This document shows, in pieces, positions 13,701 to 26,700 of a DNA stretch of 64,000 nt. Each line of letters opens with the position of its first letter. The stretch's first letter is position 1. Origin of the DNA: Apostichopus japonicus (taxonomy: Eukaryota; Echinodermata; Holothuroidea; Aspidochirotida; Stichopodidae); assembly GCF_037975245.1 (NCBI RefSeq), contig NC_092573.1:1358001-1422000 (forward strand), in the 5' to 3' direction. Position numbers and translations under genes: made by a program. Below the pieces are notes generated by a model. The model worked only from the letters and a program-made list of their open reading frames with translations. It made no database searches and was not told the origin of the DNA.

Positions 13701-16700
13701 AAGATTTACTCCACTATTGAGAAAGTGAACTGTTAGAGGAGGCCATAGATGATATTAACAGAAACATAGTCTTTGTGATTTTTTCTGACAAACTATTAGA
13801 TTAAAAAAAAAGTGTTAGTGTTATTTCTTTAAAGCTGAACTTAAGTGCCATCTTCTGAATTCCTTGCATAAAATATCCCTACATATTGTAGTCTTCTATG
13901 AGCCTATTTGTGAATAGTAGTTAATAACAAGTCACTAAGTCTCAAACTCTTCTATTGAGACTGTAATGCAAAAGTGTGGCTTTTAAATAGTTTCACAACC
14001 CATTGTTTCAAAGTTGTCAGAAACTACTTTCAGATACTGTATGAAAATGCAAGGTGGTAAAAACTTCCATTACTTTCAATTTGTGTTTGTATCCAGAGAT
14101 ATTTACTGTTTGTTCTGGTTATACCACAAAGGAATGATTTCACAGATAAAACATTTAGCACTAATTTACTAAGTTTTTTTTCCCTTTTTGCTTATTACTT
14201 CTGTTTTCATTTGCAGGTAAATACAAGACCTGCAGGAGCTGTTGCTAGGGGAGCCGATAGTGGTATCAGTCTACAGTATGCGTAAGTATGAATTGATTTT
14301 AGCTAAACAGGTAATTCAGCTTCAGTCTGCAGATCAATGTCCTATGAAGACCACCCCTCCTACTATAATAGAATAGTCTGATTTTGTCACTTTTAGTTTA
14401 ACTCAGCACTTGTGAGGGTCAACCATTTGCCAAGAAGGAGATATTGCAAAGCAATTCTTTTATTAATTTTTCAGGAAACATGAAGCAGAACTTCGAGAAA
14501 TATTATCAAGAGGCAGGGTAAGTTTAACTAGAAGCTAGAGAAAAAAGGAAATGGAAATTCTTGTCACATATTTCTTTGTGACAATGTTTGCTGCTGTGAA
14601 GGTTCTATATCTCTCAGTCTGTCTTCATTCCTTAAGGTTACTATGATAAAAATCTTTATGGGATCAGAATGTTTTTTTTGTCTGTTCTTTTTACTTTTCT
14701 GTTTTTTACCAGTTCTTCTTGTCTGTTTTCTTGTCTTTTATTTATATTTTTTGATAGCCACATACTTATAATATTCATTCTAAACATTTGAAAAACAAAT
14801 CCAAGTCTGTTGTGAATTCTGTATTTCTTTGTTGATTTCTCATATATATGCTCTGTACTTCTAAATGTTATGATAGTTTAAGTATATTTAAATGTATGCT
14901 TGTGTGTATGTACGTGATAGATAGAGAAACAATGACATTTTGATACTGTATTTCTGTGTGAAAAGGAAGGAAGGATAGAAAGATGTATTAAAATATTAAA
15001 TTTGTTTGCATTAATATTTCTCAATAATTTGTGTTCCTTTCTTCAGATAGCAGAGGCGGACATAAATAAGACTGAAGTTTTGGGACGAGGTCAAAGTGGT
15101 TCTGTTTGGAAGTAAGTACATTATTTGTATTTCAATGCAATTGACATGTAACATACTGTACTTTGTTGTATATCACAATCAATGTTAAAAAATATCATAA
15201 GCAATGGATGATCACTAAAGGTTACCCTATCTAAAAGAAACAAGGTTCTATGTCCTACAGTATGTAGTCACATAGGGCACCCTATTTGGAATGAAATCAG
15301 ATATCATCATCAATAACAAAGCTTTCAGGTTTCGGGTTGATAAAAGTAACATAAGATTTGAAGAGGTCACTAGGAATGTTTTATCTGTACCTGTTATTTT
15401 GTATGTTTCATCAAAATCTCAAACTTTCTTCAAAGATTCATTTATATTTTTCCTTATCTGTTTGGATAGGGCAGTCATCATTATTCAGATAAGAAAGATT
15501 TCATGCTGTAGTGGCTTATTTTTCATCAGCAAAACTACTGAAATCTGGTATATTATAGCTGTGACCTTCATCGTGGTTGTGTGTTTTTGTAGTGTATTTT
15601 CGCTTCACACTATTAAACTTAAAAGATGTTACCTGGCATTCTTTCCATTTTGTGCTGTCTTTATTTGCTTTCAGGGCTTTCCATGTTCCAACCAATACAG
15701 AAATGGCCATGAAGGTAACACATTAGTAGTAACATTTGTAATATATCATAATGCCATCTGTGTTGGTTCTTGACTAGATATGCTTGGATTAATTGAACTT
15801 TCAACCTATGAATGATTAACTGTTTTATAGATTATTCATGAGTCACAATAGATTGGATTGCACAAAGTATTTCCTCTCTTAAAGTTGGAGAAAGCCTTTG
15901 AGCCCTTTCCAAAACCTTCTTCAAAACTGTCTTTGCATATTACATCCTTATGATATATTTTATGATAGTTAATTGCCTTCCCCATTCACTAGGTCATTGA
16001 GCTGGATATAACTCCAGAGGCTAGAAAGCAGATTATGTCAGAGTTACAAGTTCTATACAAGGTAAGTTCAAAATCTATATTTTATTGCAGTATTTATAGT
16101 TTCAATAAGTGGGAGATGGATATCAACCTTTCATGTTTCATAGTTTTTATTCTTGTGTGTTTTCTTAGTTGTCATGATAGGCTTATCATCCTTAAACTTT
16201 AGGAACTTTTCATGATTTATGTTTTTCCTGACATCATTAGAGCAGCTGTATAATCATTTTTTGTTTCATATTTTTCCTTCAGTGTGACTGCCCATGCATT
16301 ATAAGTTTTTATGGAGCATTTTTCAAGGAGAATCAAATATCAATGTTTACAGAGTATATGGATGGTAAGTTTTAACCTTTTTTTTACTTACAATGCATTT
16401 CTGAATTTGAAATGAACAGCAAGTCATCCGCTGGACGACCACTAAAAGCTGATTTTGGTTGTCTGAACAGAGATTTGATTGTCGCGGATGACCATTAAAA
16501 ATTTACGCTGGTAATCTTGGTATTTATCATTCTTACTGTGTTTGAATGTTCTATCATTCAGGTTGGCTCTTAGAAATATTAGTATTTTGCAGTGTAGTTG
16601 ACCTAATCTTGGCATATATCATCCTCACCATGTTTTAAATGTTTTGTCTTACAGGCAGGTCCTTGGAGGTGTACAGTCCTATACCAGAAAATATATTAGG

Positions 16701-19700
16701 AAGAATAGCAGTATCGGTATGTGATTCAAAATTTCAAAATTGCCATTTTGTTCTAAATATTCCTTCTCTCTATATTCCATTGGATACATCATGGTAATAT
16801 TTCGTTTCAAGTATGTAGTAAATTCTTACTTTTCCTAAATTACATGTAATTGCTTAGCTATGAGATCACATAGTGTTATTTGCTTGGTGTGAATATTTCT
16901 ATTCAACTCAAACATTTTCAATACATTTCTTGAATCGTGCAAACAATATAGATTTTACAATTTTTATTTCTCATTTAACACTGTATATATGTGTTTCAAG
17001 TGTTTGTCATGTTAACTTGAAAAATGCATCATATTCTGTGTTCCTGTAATCTCACCAAAAAGTGGTTCTGTTGTCTGAAAAATACTTCTTTGTTTTCCTC
17101 TATATGATGACTGATCTATTTCACATTCTTTTGTTATTTGTTGTTTTTTCTCTTCAGGTTGTAAAGGGTCTAAACTATTTATGGAATTTGAAGATCTTAC
17201 ATAGAGGTAATGAAATCATATCGTTTGAAATAAAGTAAAGTAAAGTAAAATTTATTGATATTCATCATAAAATGACAATATAATAAAATGGACTACAGCA
17301 GCTCAAAATAGGTTTAAAAAAAAGTTATCTATGTATCATACAATTCAAAGTGTTAATACTTCTACTGTAGGTAAAAATGATCGCCTAAACCGTTCTGTCC
17401 GCATACGTGGGATCATGTAAAATCTACGTGGTTTCATGTAAAAATCAAAGAGAGGGTGATCGGAATCCTCGACTATAGAAGAAGCACACTGACATATTAT
17501 ACGATCAATAAAATCATCCGTTTATGGTAGAATACAACTTGATGGATTTATTCAAGTAGTCAGCTATTCAAATAGCTGACAATTCGTGATCTACTCTTTG
17601 TACATTGAGGAGTTCATTGCTTCTTTGTATTTTAGATTTACTAAGAATAACTTCTACCTGTAAACATTCAAATGGGTTTGAAACGAATAATGTTCCTGCT
17701 TAATATCTGACTTTAATGTTAATCCAAGTTGTAGGATATGACATATCCCTGATACACTCACAAAGGGTGGAATGTGTAATTCAGAGAGAATGATCTCATT
17801 GAAGTTTATTTATATTCTTCTTCTTATTTGGGCAGATATCAAACCATCTAATATTCTTGTTAACACCAGAGGAGATGTCAAGTTATGTGATTTTGGTGTG
17901 AGCACGCAGCTGATCAACTCAATAGCCAAAACTTACATCGGAACAAATGCATATATGGCAGTAAGTATGCTCGCCTGTTAGCAACTTGCTGTGTTGTTGC
18001 AGATAGTTGTAGAACATGGCAGTGGTTCACGGATGGGGGGGGGGGGGAGGGAAGTAGCTGTTAATTTGTTAACCAACCTCAAACCTTCCATTTTACAGTG
18101 AATGGATTATTTTTTTTTTCCATTCCTATACTACATTCTCTATTTGACTCATGCACATAACCTGTCAAGCTGATAGGTTCAAATCCTGAACAACATCCTT
18201 TCCCATCCCCATCCCTCTATAACTATAAAGAATAGCTGCAAACATTATTGTCATCAAACCTATGTACACAGTAGGCATATTTCAACTTGCTACAAATGCT
18301 GACATTCCTTTACTCTTTTTGTTATTTTATTGCAGCCTTATCTTGGAAAAGATCATTTCAGTATCTACTGATAATTGTCTCCTCTCCCACCCCCAATCAC
18401 CTCCCCTGTTTTGGGGGAAATCCTGAATTTACCACAGAAAGTTATTTTAACATGCACACTAACCCTAAAGTATAATTATGTAATTAAGTAAATGTTCTAT
18501 TTGACCCTCTGAATACTAGTTTCTCCTCCCTGAAGGAATGTATCCCTTGTGTCATGTTTCCACTTGTCTCCTGTATGAAAGACCCCATGTTCAACTTGAT
18601 CAGTTTTGTAGCTTTTGTATTTTGATTACCCTGTACCCTATCTTAAGCAGACAGATACTGCTCTTCCCCTGTCCCCCCTCCCTCCCCTTCTCTATATTGT
18701 TTCCAATCAACACCGTACAGAGACGATCTTTCATGTTTTGTTACAGCCGGAGCGTGTTCTTGGTCATAAGTATGGTGTACATTCAGAGGTTTGGAGTGTC
18801 GGGCTTTTCCTCCTGGAGGTGAGTTCATCTAACATGACAGTATTTACTGTAGTTGTTAGCTATACTACTCTGGTATGTAACAGAATAACGGACATTTCGT
18901 TCCAGTAAGAAAAGGGTTTCAATAGTTTAGTTTCTGGATCCATAACCCCCATTCACCATCCACCACCCAGTGATATAGTAATACAACTTGGCTAGACTTA
19001 TTACATGGCAACTACTGGTATTGCTGTACATATTTTCTTCATTTCGGAAAATAAAATCCATACATAATTTTCTCTTCATCTTTTCAGATGGCTACTGGCA
19101 GGTTCCCATATCCGGTAGGTTTTGGCTTACTTCAGGTTATTATAGTAAATAAATCAGAAAATGTCAATAATCTTGAACTCTTTATGACTAAATATACAAC
19201 ACATTCCATAGCAATGGATGTTCTCCTATTTGCTGATTTATTTTTGTTCACATTTTTAAGACGACAGATTCTTCAATGTGTCCATGTTTCTCATAAAAGT
19301 CTTCGTTTAAACTTTAACCCAATGTAACAGTTTCTTCCTCTCTTGAAGAATACAAATGCACACTTTCTGTTTGTCATACAAATTTGATATCCTTTCTTGG
19401 TTTAAATATATTACCAAAGTTATCTTCTTCTTTCCTCTCAGGTTGCAAACCATGGACATGACTTAGCGGTTAGTCTCATTATGGGCATTTCAAACTTGAA
19501 AAATATAATAATAATATATTGTCTTGAATATTGTTAGCTGATGTTTCCCTAAATGCTCATTGTATTGTTACACTGTTAGTCATTGTTAACCTTGCCACCT
19601 TATCATATTGTTCATTAAGTATTAGAAGAAAAATGTCAAAATTAGCTTTTGTTATAGCACACAAGGAACTTGTTTACAATACTGTCAAAGATTTTGTTGT

Positions 19701-20871
19701 TCTTTGTGATTAAATGTGAGGAACTATACTACTTTGGTGCATCGTATTTGGTAGTGTATACTGCATATAGGATATTATAGTTTAGCTTCATAGTACCTCA
19801 GAAAGTTAAATGTTTCCTTATGTTCTCTTCTCCATTTCAGCCCTTGCACATACTACAGTGCATTGTTCATGAGGTAACTAGCATTAATTAATACCTTTTA
19901 AAATTTAATTGTTAAACTGCCTGGCTCAGTTTGATGGCAATTCCAAGTTTACTCATGAACCTGACTTTGGAAAGATTCAGTCTATAGAAAGACTTTGGAT
20001 TATCTTTTGGAAGTCCCCTGTATGCAATGTATGGACAGTCTGTATTGAGCTGATTCATAGATTTTACTCATTGGTGATAATACTGGGGCCCTAAGGTACC
20101 AAGTGATTCATCTTGGCAACAGATGCATTTTAAGGGGGGAAAAAATTGTCCAAAAAATTCTCACTAGAACCAAACTTGTTTAATAATTTAATAAGGACTG
20201 ATTATTCCTTTTAGGAAGCCCCAATCACTTTTTCCTTTATTTCAAAATGGTCCCAAAAAAATTAAACCTGAAAATATACCAAACTTCACATTTTGTTGAC
20301 TTGTATCCCCATTTTCTCCTGTTTTTCAAAACATTTTATTGCTTTGATTTGTTTCAACAGGTACCACCAAGGCTTTCAGTCGAGAAGTTTACGCGAGAAT
20401 TTTCTGATTTTGTGGCATGCTGGCAAGTTCTTGTCTTAAATCTTTATTGACCCTACAAATATGTTTTAGTATATGGCATACAATGAGACATGAAACAGAC
20501 AAAAGTGGGAGCTTGTTTGAATGTCAAAACGTTGTTTACAGGATGGGTTAGTACTTTAGGATAATAATTGGTTTTCTAAACTTTGTAATTTAAATAGTTT
20601 CTGTAAAACAAAAGTGACTCTTTGCCCCGGTACTATAGGTGGGTTAATATGGATTGTTCAAGTAACATTCTTTTCACTCTAACTTTATTTCAGCATGGAG
20701 AAGGAACACAGCAAACGGCCATCTCCGGAGCTCGTGCTCTTACATCCTTTCATCAGGATGTACGATGACAACGATAAGCAGATGATTGGCTGTTGGGTAT
20801 ACACACAACTGCAGGCAAAGGAAGGGGGAGGGGCAGGAGGGGGAGGGGCAGGAGGGGGAGGAGCTACTTGA
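10712..20871 (+). CDS. MAP2K5: MAP2K5 / MEK5, dual-specificity MAP kinase kinase
   Basis: Twenty exons join in consistent phase: 10712-10816, 11772-11820, 12570-12637, 12990-13059, 13470-13519, 14217-14281, 14475-14517, 15047-15111, 15675-15714, 15993-16061, 16283-16364, 16655-16716, 17158-17206, 17836-17960, 18747-18818, 19088-19114, 19442-19468, 19841-19873, 20361-20422 and 20694-20871. The product is 446 aa; human MEK5 is 448. Residues about 8-75 form a PB1 domain with the acidic [11 protein letters not shown] motif. The kinase domain shows GRGQSGSV, the AMK lysine, HRDIKPSN, DFG and the SIAKT activation segment, whose Ser and Thr are the MEKK2/3 phosphorylation sites. MEK5 activates ERK5. 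Intron 19 starts with GC, because only that splice gives the conserved CM(E/R)K junction. The tail adds a Gly/Ala-rich repeat (GGGAGGGGAGG) made by a short GC-rich tandem repeat. The end of exon 5 is uncertain: LT or LTVELK before VNTR. Confidence 0.95.
17235..17523 (-). mobile_element. 3' end of a non-LTR retrotransposon (LINE) in MAP2K5 intron 13
   Basis: On the minus strand the frame from about 17523 reads [20 protein letters not shown] and then [15 protein letters not shown] before a stop. This is the familiar last segment of reverse transcriptases of the CR1/Jockey type (R-P--RTERFR-SF-P). It is followed by an AT-rich tail ending in a TTTAC simple repeat. An in-frame stop precedes the fragment, so this is a 5'-truncated relic inserted antisense to MAP2K5. 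Confidence 0.7.
20423..20693 (+). other. GC-AG intron of MAP2K5
   Basis: Exon 19 ends GCATGCTG and the intron begins GCAAGT, the usual GC-AG donor consensus, ending TTTCAG. Using the nearest GT (at 20427) shifts the frame. The GC donor restores the conserved segment [14 protein letters not shown], which aligns with FITQCMRKQPKERP of mammalian MEK5 as I recall it. Confidence 0.85.
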
Positions 20872-23739
20872 TGACCTTTGACCCCTCCATCGAAACAGCA
20901 CTGATCAGGAATGATCACCCTTTTGTTTTACTTTTTACAGTCTTAAGCCAGTATTTACTAGAGTAAAATACACCCTCTTGTGGACCCCCAAAAAATGTGG
21001 ACTTCCTAGCTGGTAACTATTTAAAGGAAGTTTTTAGTGGCAGTCTAATGGGTATATGAACTCCATAATTTTTTCATCGCCACAGTCCTAGTTTTTGGAT
21101 ATTTATTCCTGTGAGTTAGGAGAAGTAACTTTTTGAACCTTTCATCAACTTAATCTAATATATTTTGAACAGTGGAGAACGATGAGCCGCAGTGACATCA
21201 TCGCGGCACTTCGTTCTGTGTTTTGTATCAAGGCCAAGCTTAGAGTGATATCTTTGTATTCACAGCCGTACACAAAGTCTGTACACATTCCTGTGAGGGT
21301 ATCAAGGCCAAGCTTAGAGTGAGATCTTTTGTATTCACAACCGTACACAAAGTCTGTACACATTCCTGTGTATTGTATCAAGGCCAGGCTTAGAGTCTGA
21401 CCAATGTGCCGCACTGACGTCACGTCTCGACCTAAGTCAGTGTTAGATTCAAATTTTCTGGCAGGACATGCCAACATTTCAAGCCCTCTATCACAGAAAC
21501 TAAATTTCATCACAGGACAAGGCTTAGGGAGATACAAAGACAAAAAATGATATGACCAGAAGGACTGGATCCCATTTTTCACTATAAAAATCATTAAAAA
21601 CTTTCACCATGTAATTAAATTATTTAAGTAAGTATGGTTGATTTGGTATAAACTGAAAGATTTGGAAAGATGGTGGATAGGTGTTAATGTTCCTGCAACC
21701 GTTATTGAACATGGAAGATAACGCTTGAACAGACCTCCCTAAATTCTAAAATGCAGATCTTTTCAAATGTAGGATTAGTGGATATTGTACATATTTTTAC
21801 ACTGAGCTAGTAAATGTCATATTTATCTTGTTTACACTTGTCAAATGTGTGGACTATCAGACCAAGGAATTGGACCATAACATTTATTTTTGCTCTTTTT
21901 CCAATATTTTATATTTCTTTGTCATCATTGAATTAAACTGTTAATTGGTTTCTTTATAATAATTGCATTTAGTCACAGGAGATTTGCTACCTTTTTTTCT
22001 GCCAAGCAGTCTTAAACTCATGACCGTCCAAAGATAAATTTGACAAGGTAGCCATGTGATGTGTAAATAGCTGATATAGTGTTTGTTGGGATAGTGTGGT
22101 ATCAACTAGAAATTTAACCAGTGAGCCTGTCATTGTTCAGATGTAATTTTGTAATATTTCACAGGATGGACAGCCTCATTTTTTAAGTATATGGGTCTTT
22201 CTCGGTATATGGCAGATTAAAATACGTGTTCTGATCAAATGGTTAATCTGCTTAAATGTGATAAGTTTGTGCCTGTATACTTGGTTTTAAGCTAATCCCC
22301 AATACCTACTGCTATGAAAACATGGCATCCATTAAAGGTTCTGAAATTGGTTTTGTCTGTAGAAGTAAAATTAATATAAACTTGCAGAGAGTGGAAGCAA
22401 GTTTGACTTGTGATCGGATTATTATTTGGTTAAACCTCTATTTATTGTTATCCAAATTAGTTATTTTATTCAAAATAGTAGTATATGTAAAATCAGTAGT
22501 TTTTAAAGTTACCTCTGCTGATCCACTAAAACTGTTATCTCATATTAGGATTATAGAATTCTATTTGCTATTCATTTTACTTATCCAGAACCATGAAATG
22601 ACGTAAAATAATTGTTTCTATGTGAAGCATATATTTTGATAAGAAAACAGTAAAAGGAAAATAACATTTGTCATGTATAAAATAATTTTTTATCAGTTTT
22701 CTATTTTCATCAATGTCTCCATTTCAAGGGTGTTATTATGTGCTTCGGTTATATAAACAGATACAAGGTGGTAACCATGTCACCTTTCAGTCTCCTTTCT
22801 AAAACTTTTTCTACAGGAACAACTTCCCAACAATCCCTCCAAAGTTTGAACCAGTTGTAATGTGCAGCACCATTCTGTACCATCTATAATTCATCTTGAA
22901 AGAGCAAAGAATATTTCTACCTGAACAGAATTGGTCTTGTGTTCTACCAACAGAGTTATTCAACTCTTAGTCTGTGGCAACCCCCACTATATTACCCTTT
23001 CCTTGTGGTGCGAGGAGTTGGGGGGTGGGGTAGAGCTCCAGTCAGAAACCATAGTACCATGCATAGAGTACCCCAGGGTCAAATCCCTGCTTTTGGTGAT
23101 ACAACCCAGAAAGCAGAAAAGAAGGGATTTAATGAGAAAGTTGTAACTTGTTATCAAGTATGTTTCCATAGTTTCTGCTGACAATTTACAACAGATTTGC
23201 AAACAATAACAGGAGTGTAGATGCAAGCTGGAACCTGTCCAAGACCATGACACACTCTCATGCCACAGTGTCATGTTATACACATCAAATCCAGTTTCAA
23301 AAGATGGCCAACAAGAGAACCTTTTTCAAGCAGACAATTATAAATTCTTGGTTTTCTTATTTTCTCTTTGTCCGAGCTAACTTGACACTATTTCATATAT
23401 ATCACCTCCCTACGTTATGCTTCAATAAATTTTCTTTTGCTGACATTTCAGATAACCACCAACAGTTCACAGAGAACCTGCATTATAACACATGTTCACT
23501 CTGTCCAAGCTAGCTTTATAACACCGTTTCTTGGATATCACTTTCATAGCTTGCACTTCAACAATTTCTCTTCCTGCAACAATCTAGAAAACCTCTAAAC
23601 AACACATAAAAAACTTATTCCATGCATTCCTCATAGCCCAATCGTGGGAACACTCAGTTTTCTCTATTGCACTTCCGGGAGATGCCAGCAAAATGCGTTC
23701 TTCAGTTGTGATAGCCAATTATAACTTCTGCAGCAAACA
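20872..23739. other. Convergent intergenic region between MAP2K5 and SRFBP1
   Basis: It should contain the 3' UTRs of both genes. I see a three-copy tandem duplication at 21225-21400 and otherwise AT-rich non-coding sequence. No polyadenylation signal could be assigned with certainty. ATTAAA occurs on the plus strand near 21592 and 21614. Confidence 0.55.
21225..21400. repeat. 74-76 bp tandem triplication 3' of MAP2K5
   Basis: The string GTATCAAGGCCAAGCTTAGA starts at 21225 and 21299, and again in a slightly changed form at 21375. Each copy is followed by GTACACAAAGTCTGTACACA in the first two. The copies lie in the probable 3' UTR of MAP2K5 and are read open on the minus strand only by chance of period. 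Confidence 0.85.
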
Positions 23740-26700
23740 TCAACCATCGCTAAATGTTGTTTTCTTTCCAGCAAAATTGTGGACAACCTTTTGTCTTTTC
23801 TTTGCTAGCCAAGATGGATGCATTTCTTTATCCTTGTTATCCTCCAAGGGTTCTCTCTGCTTTGTTGGTAATGAACTTTTGTTTCTCTGTTCTTGGTACG
23901 TATGTGATTTTGAAGAGAGGGGTTTGTCTCCTCCACGGTATGAAGAAATCGAATTGTTTCCACGGCCTCGTCCACGTCCACGATTCGAGAAAACTTCGGG
24001 TGACATGTTCTTAAGAGGACCATCTGAGTGAGATCTGGTACGGGGACCTGTTGCAGTGCCCCTTCCTCTTCCTGTTGCAGTGCCCCTTCCTCTTCCTGTT
24101 GCAGTGCCCCTTCCTCTTCCACGGTTTGAAGGAACTGGAGGAAAGAAAGATACAAGTTCAAGTATGATGCAACATCTAAGAAAGTGAACCTTTACTGGCC
24201 TCCAATTCATCAAAGAATCAACTAAAAAATTCTTTTGCTAACTTGGAAGGCCCTTCATGGGCAAACACCTCAATATTTGTGTGATCTCATCTCCCCTTAC
24301 AAGCCAACTCGTTCACTCCGCTTTCAACATGCTAATCTCTTCATTGACCCTCTCTTCAAATTCGATGGATATGGTGGTCGTGCATTTTCTAGAACTGGCC
24401 CTCGTTTATGGAATTCCATGCCAAATGAACTCGGACATTACTACTCACTGAATAGGTTCAAGACACAGCTTAAAACCTTTCTCTTTCAAGGAGCTTTTGA
24501 AGTGTTCCGCGATATCAGCGCTTTATAAATACTGATTGATGAATAAACAAGGTTACTCTGCTGTAGCTAAAAAATTTCCCATAGATTTCAAGATCACATG
24601 CATTTCAATCATCATCTATAACTATGAATACAAAGATTTCAAGACAATATTTTGAATTACCCTCAAATTGGAAATAAGTATAACACATTCACATTATATA
24701 TGGAACTACACACCAAAATTCATGGAACTACAACACCACCAAAATTAGGGATAGTATGTATGTACTACCCATGTAAAACCCAAACTGTGTTTCATCACTT
24801 ACCGCTTCCTTCTGGACTTTGAATGGATATTGGGGCACTTATTCCTGGTATGTGTCTATGCTTGGACTGTTTTGCTGTTTGGTTAGGCAGGTCTACCTTA
24901 GCTACTGATGTTCCCCTAGGCCTTTTCTCCGGTCTAATACCCTGCTCCGTTTTCTCTTCCTTGACAAGTTCATCATCATCTTCAAGTGATGTCATAGCAA
25001 TATCTCCTTCATCTGTTAAGTTGCTGGTCCTTAAATCAGTTGTAGTTTCATCTGATGGGGGGTTGGATTTCAATCTACAAAGTACATATAAAGGAAACAT
25101 TGTGGTATAAGTCAAAGGTCACTTGAGGTCAACACCTGAGAACAATGTTAATTATATTTCCTGAAAGGGAATGTTGATGTCATAAAAGCCATGTTACTTG
25201 CCACCAATGGATTCAAGGTTGTTTAGATGTGTAAAATCTTACATACCATATATAACTTCTCAAGAATTGCAACTTGAAGAACGTTTGTACATAGATAATA
25301 TATTTTAGAACCTAATGTGATACAACAACTCTACAGCTTCTGCTAGAGGGCAAAATATTTTGAGGTCGAAAGATGTCAGAACCTGAGCTGCCACTCGAAT
25401 ACATCAGGATAATTATTAAATACCCAGTTATGAAATTATTGCAATCATAAAATCTCAGTGAGCAAGAAAATACAAACAACACAAGAGACTCACGTTGACT
25501 TTGCTTCAGAGTTTCCTCTCTTTGAAGACAGAAAAAATGATTCTCCTTCATCTTCATCACTTTCCTGCTCACTTTCCTCCTCCTCCTCCTCTTCCTCCTC
25601 CTCCTCTTCCTCTTCCTTCTCCTCATCATGAGATTCTGATGGATTTTTCTCTGGCATATCTGACTTGTTTGCTTCATTTTCTTTTATTTCTTTGGTCAAG
25701 TTCATGTCATCTTCATCTCTTATTTTTTCTTCTTCTTTCCTGACTTTTTTGGGTTTTTTATGCTGTCTCTTTGACTGCAACAGATCTGGTGTGACTAAAT
25801 CTGAAAAAAATAAAGACACAAATATGGAAGCATGTAAGATACGGAGAAGAAACTATCTCGTCAATAAACAAAATTACCACTACATGCATATAACTTGCAA
25901 AACTCAACATATAAAGCCAAACATCAGTGAATCTCTTACATATTATTACACTCCACTTACATTGTGTTTCTCTCCTTAGTAATTGTATTAATTAAAATGC
26001 TTCTTCTTTGAAAATCAGACAAACATAAACCTAAAAGGTGATGCTATAGGAGAACCTGGTTATCTTTATAGTAAACCAACAGTGATTTTCATGAATGTTT
26101 TAATATCTAAGAATAATAATAACATTTATCTTCATTTTTTCTTGGAAACATTTCTCTCAGTACTACCTGTAAGAAGTATGCTTAAATTCAGCAGCAATTG
26201 TAATGTAACATATTAAAGATACTACCTTTGAAGGTGGCTAATCTCTTTACAAATACTGGATGTTTTATAAGCCGAGAAAGAGCCTTTTCTCTTGCTGTTT
26301 CCATCACCTGCAAAGAAAACAAGAAGAAGGGAAATCTACAACAAAAATTTATTTTATATGTAATATTGGTGCAGAAGAGATGGTGGTTTATCTAAATGGA
26401 TGACTTTTCACTGCCATAATCAAACTTCAAAGTTTAAACAGCTCACAGCTAAACAGTTTACTTGAAATCATAAATATTATCAATTACTAACATGTTAACG
26501 ATCTGTTGTGTAGTACACACGTATGTAATGTAGACAACACAAGTAGAAATAATGACAAACTCAACTAGGTAGAAGATTAACATATATCTATTCTACATCC
26601 TCCTTCACTGATACCCAGATTACAACTGCACAAATGTGACAATAAAAATAGTAATCATATTTTAACTATGATAATGGTCACCATGTTAACATATATACTT

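Noticed and set aside
15291-15773. 160-aa open frame on the plus strand
   Set aside because: It reads through intron sequence into MAP2K5 exon 9 in a different frame from the kinase and has no recognisable content.
23805-24161. 118-aa frame opposite the last SRFBP1 exon phase
   Set aside because: It is the second frame of the same repeat-rich exon; only the frame ending in GKKTTFSD matches the family.
24795-25115. Separate small gene at this position
   Set aside because: It is SRFBP1 exon 6 with intron read-through; phases join exons 5 and 7 exactly.
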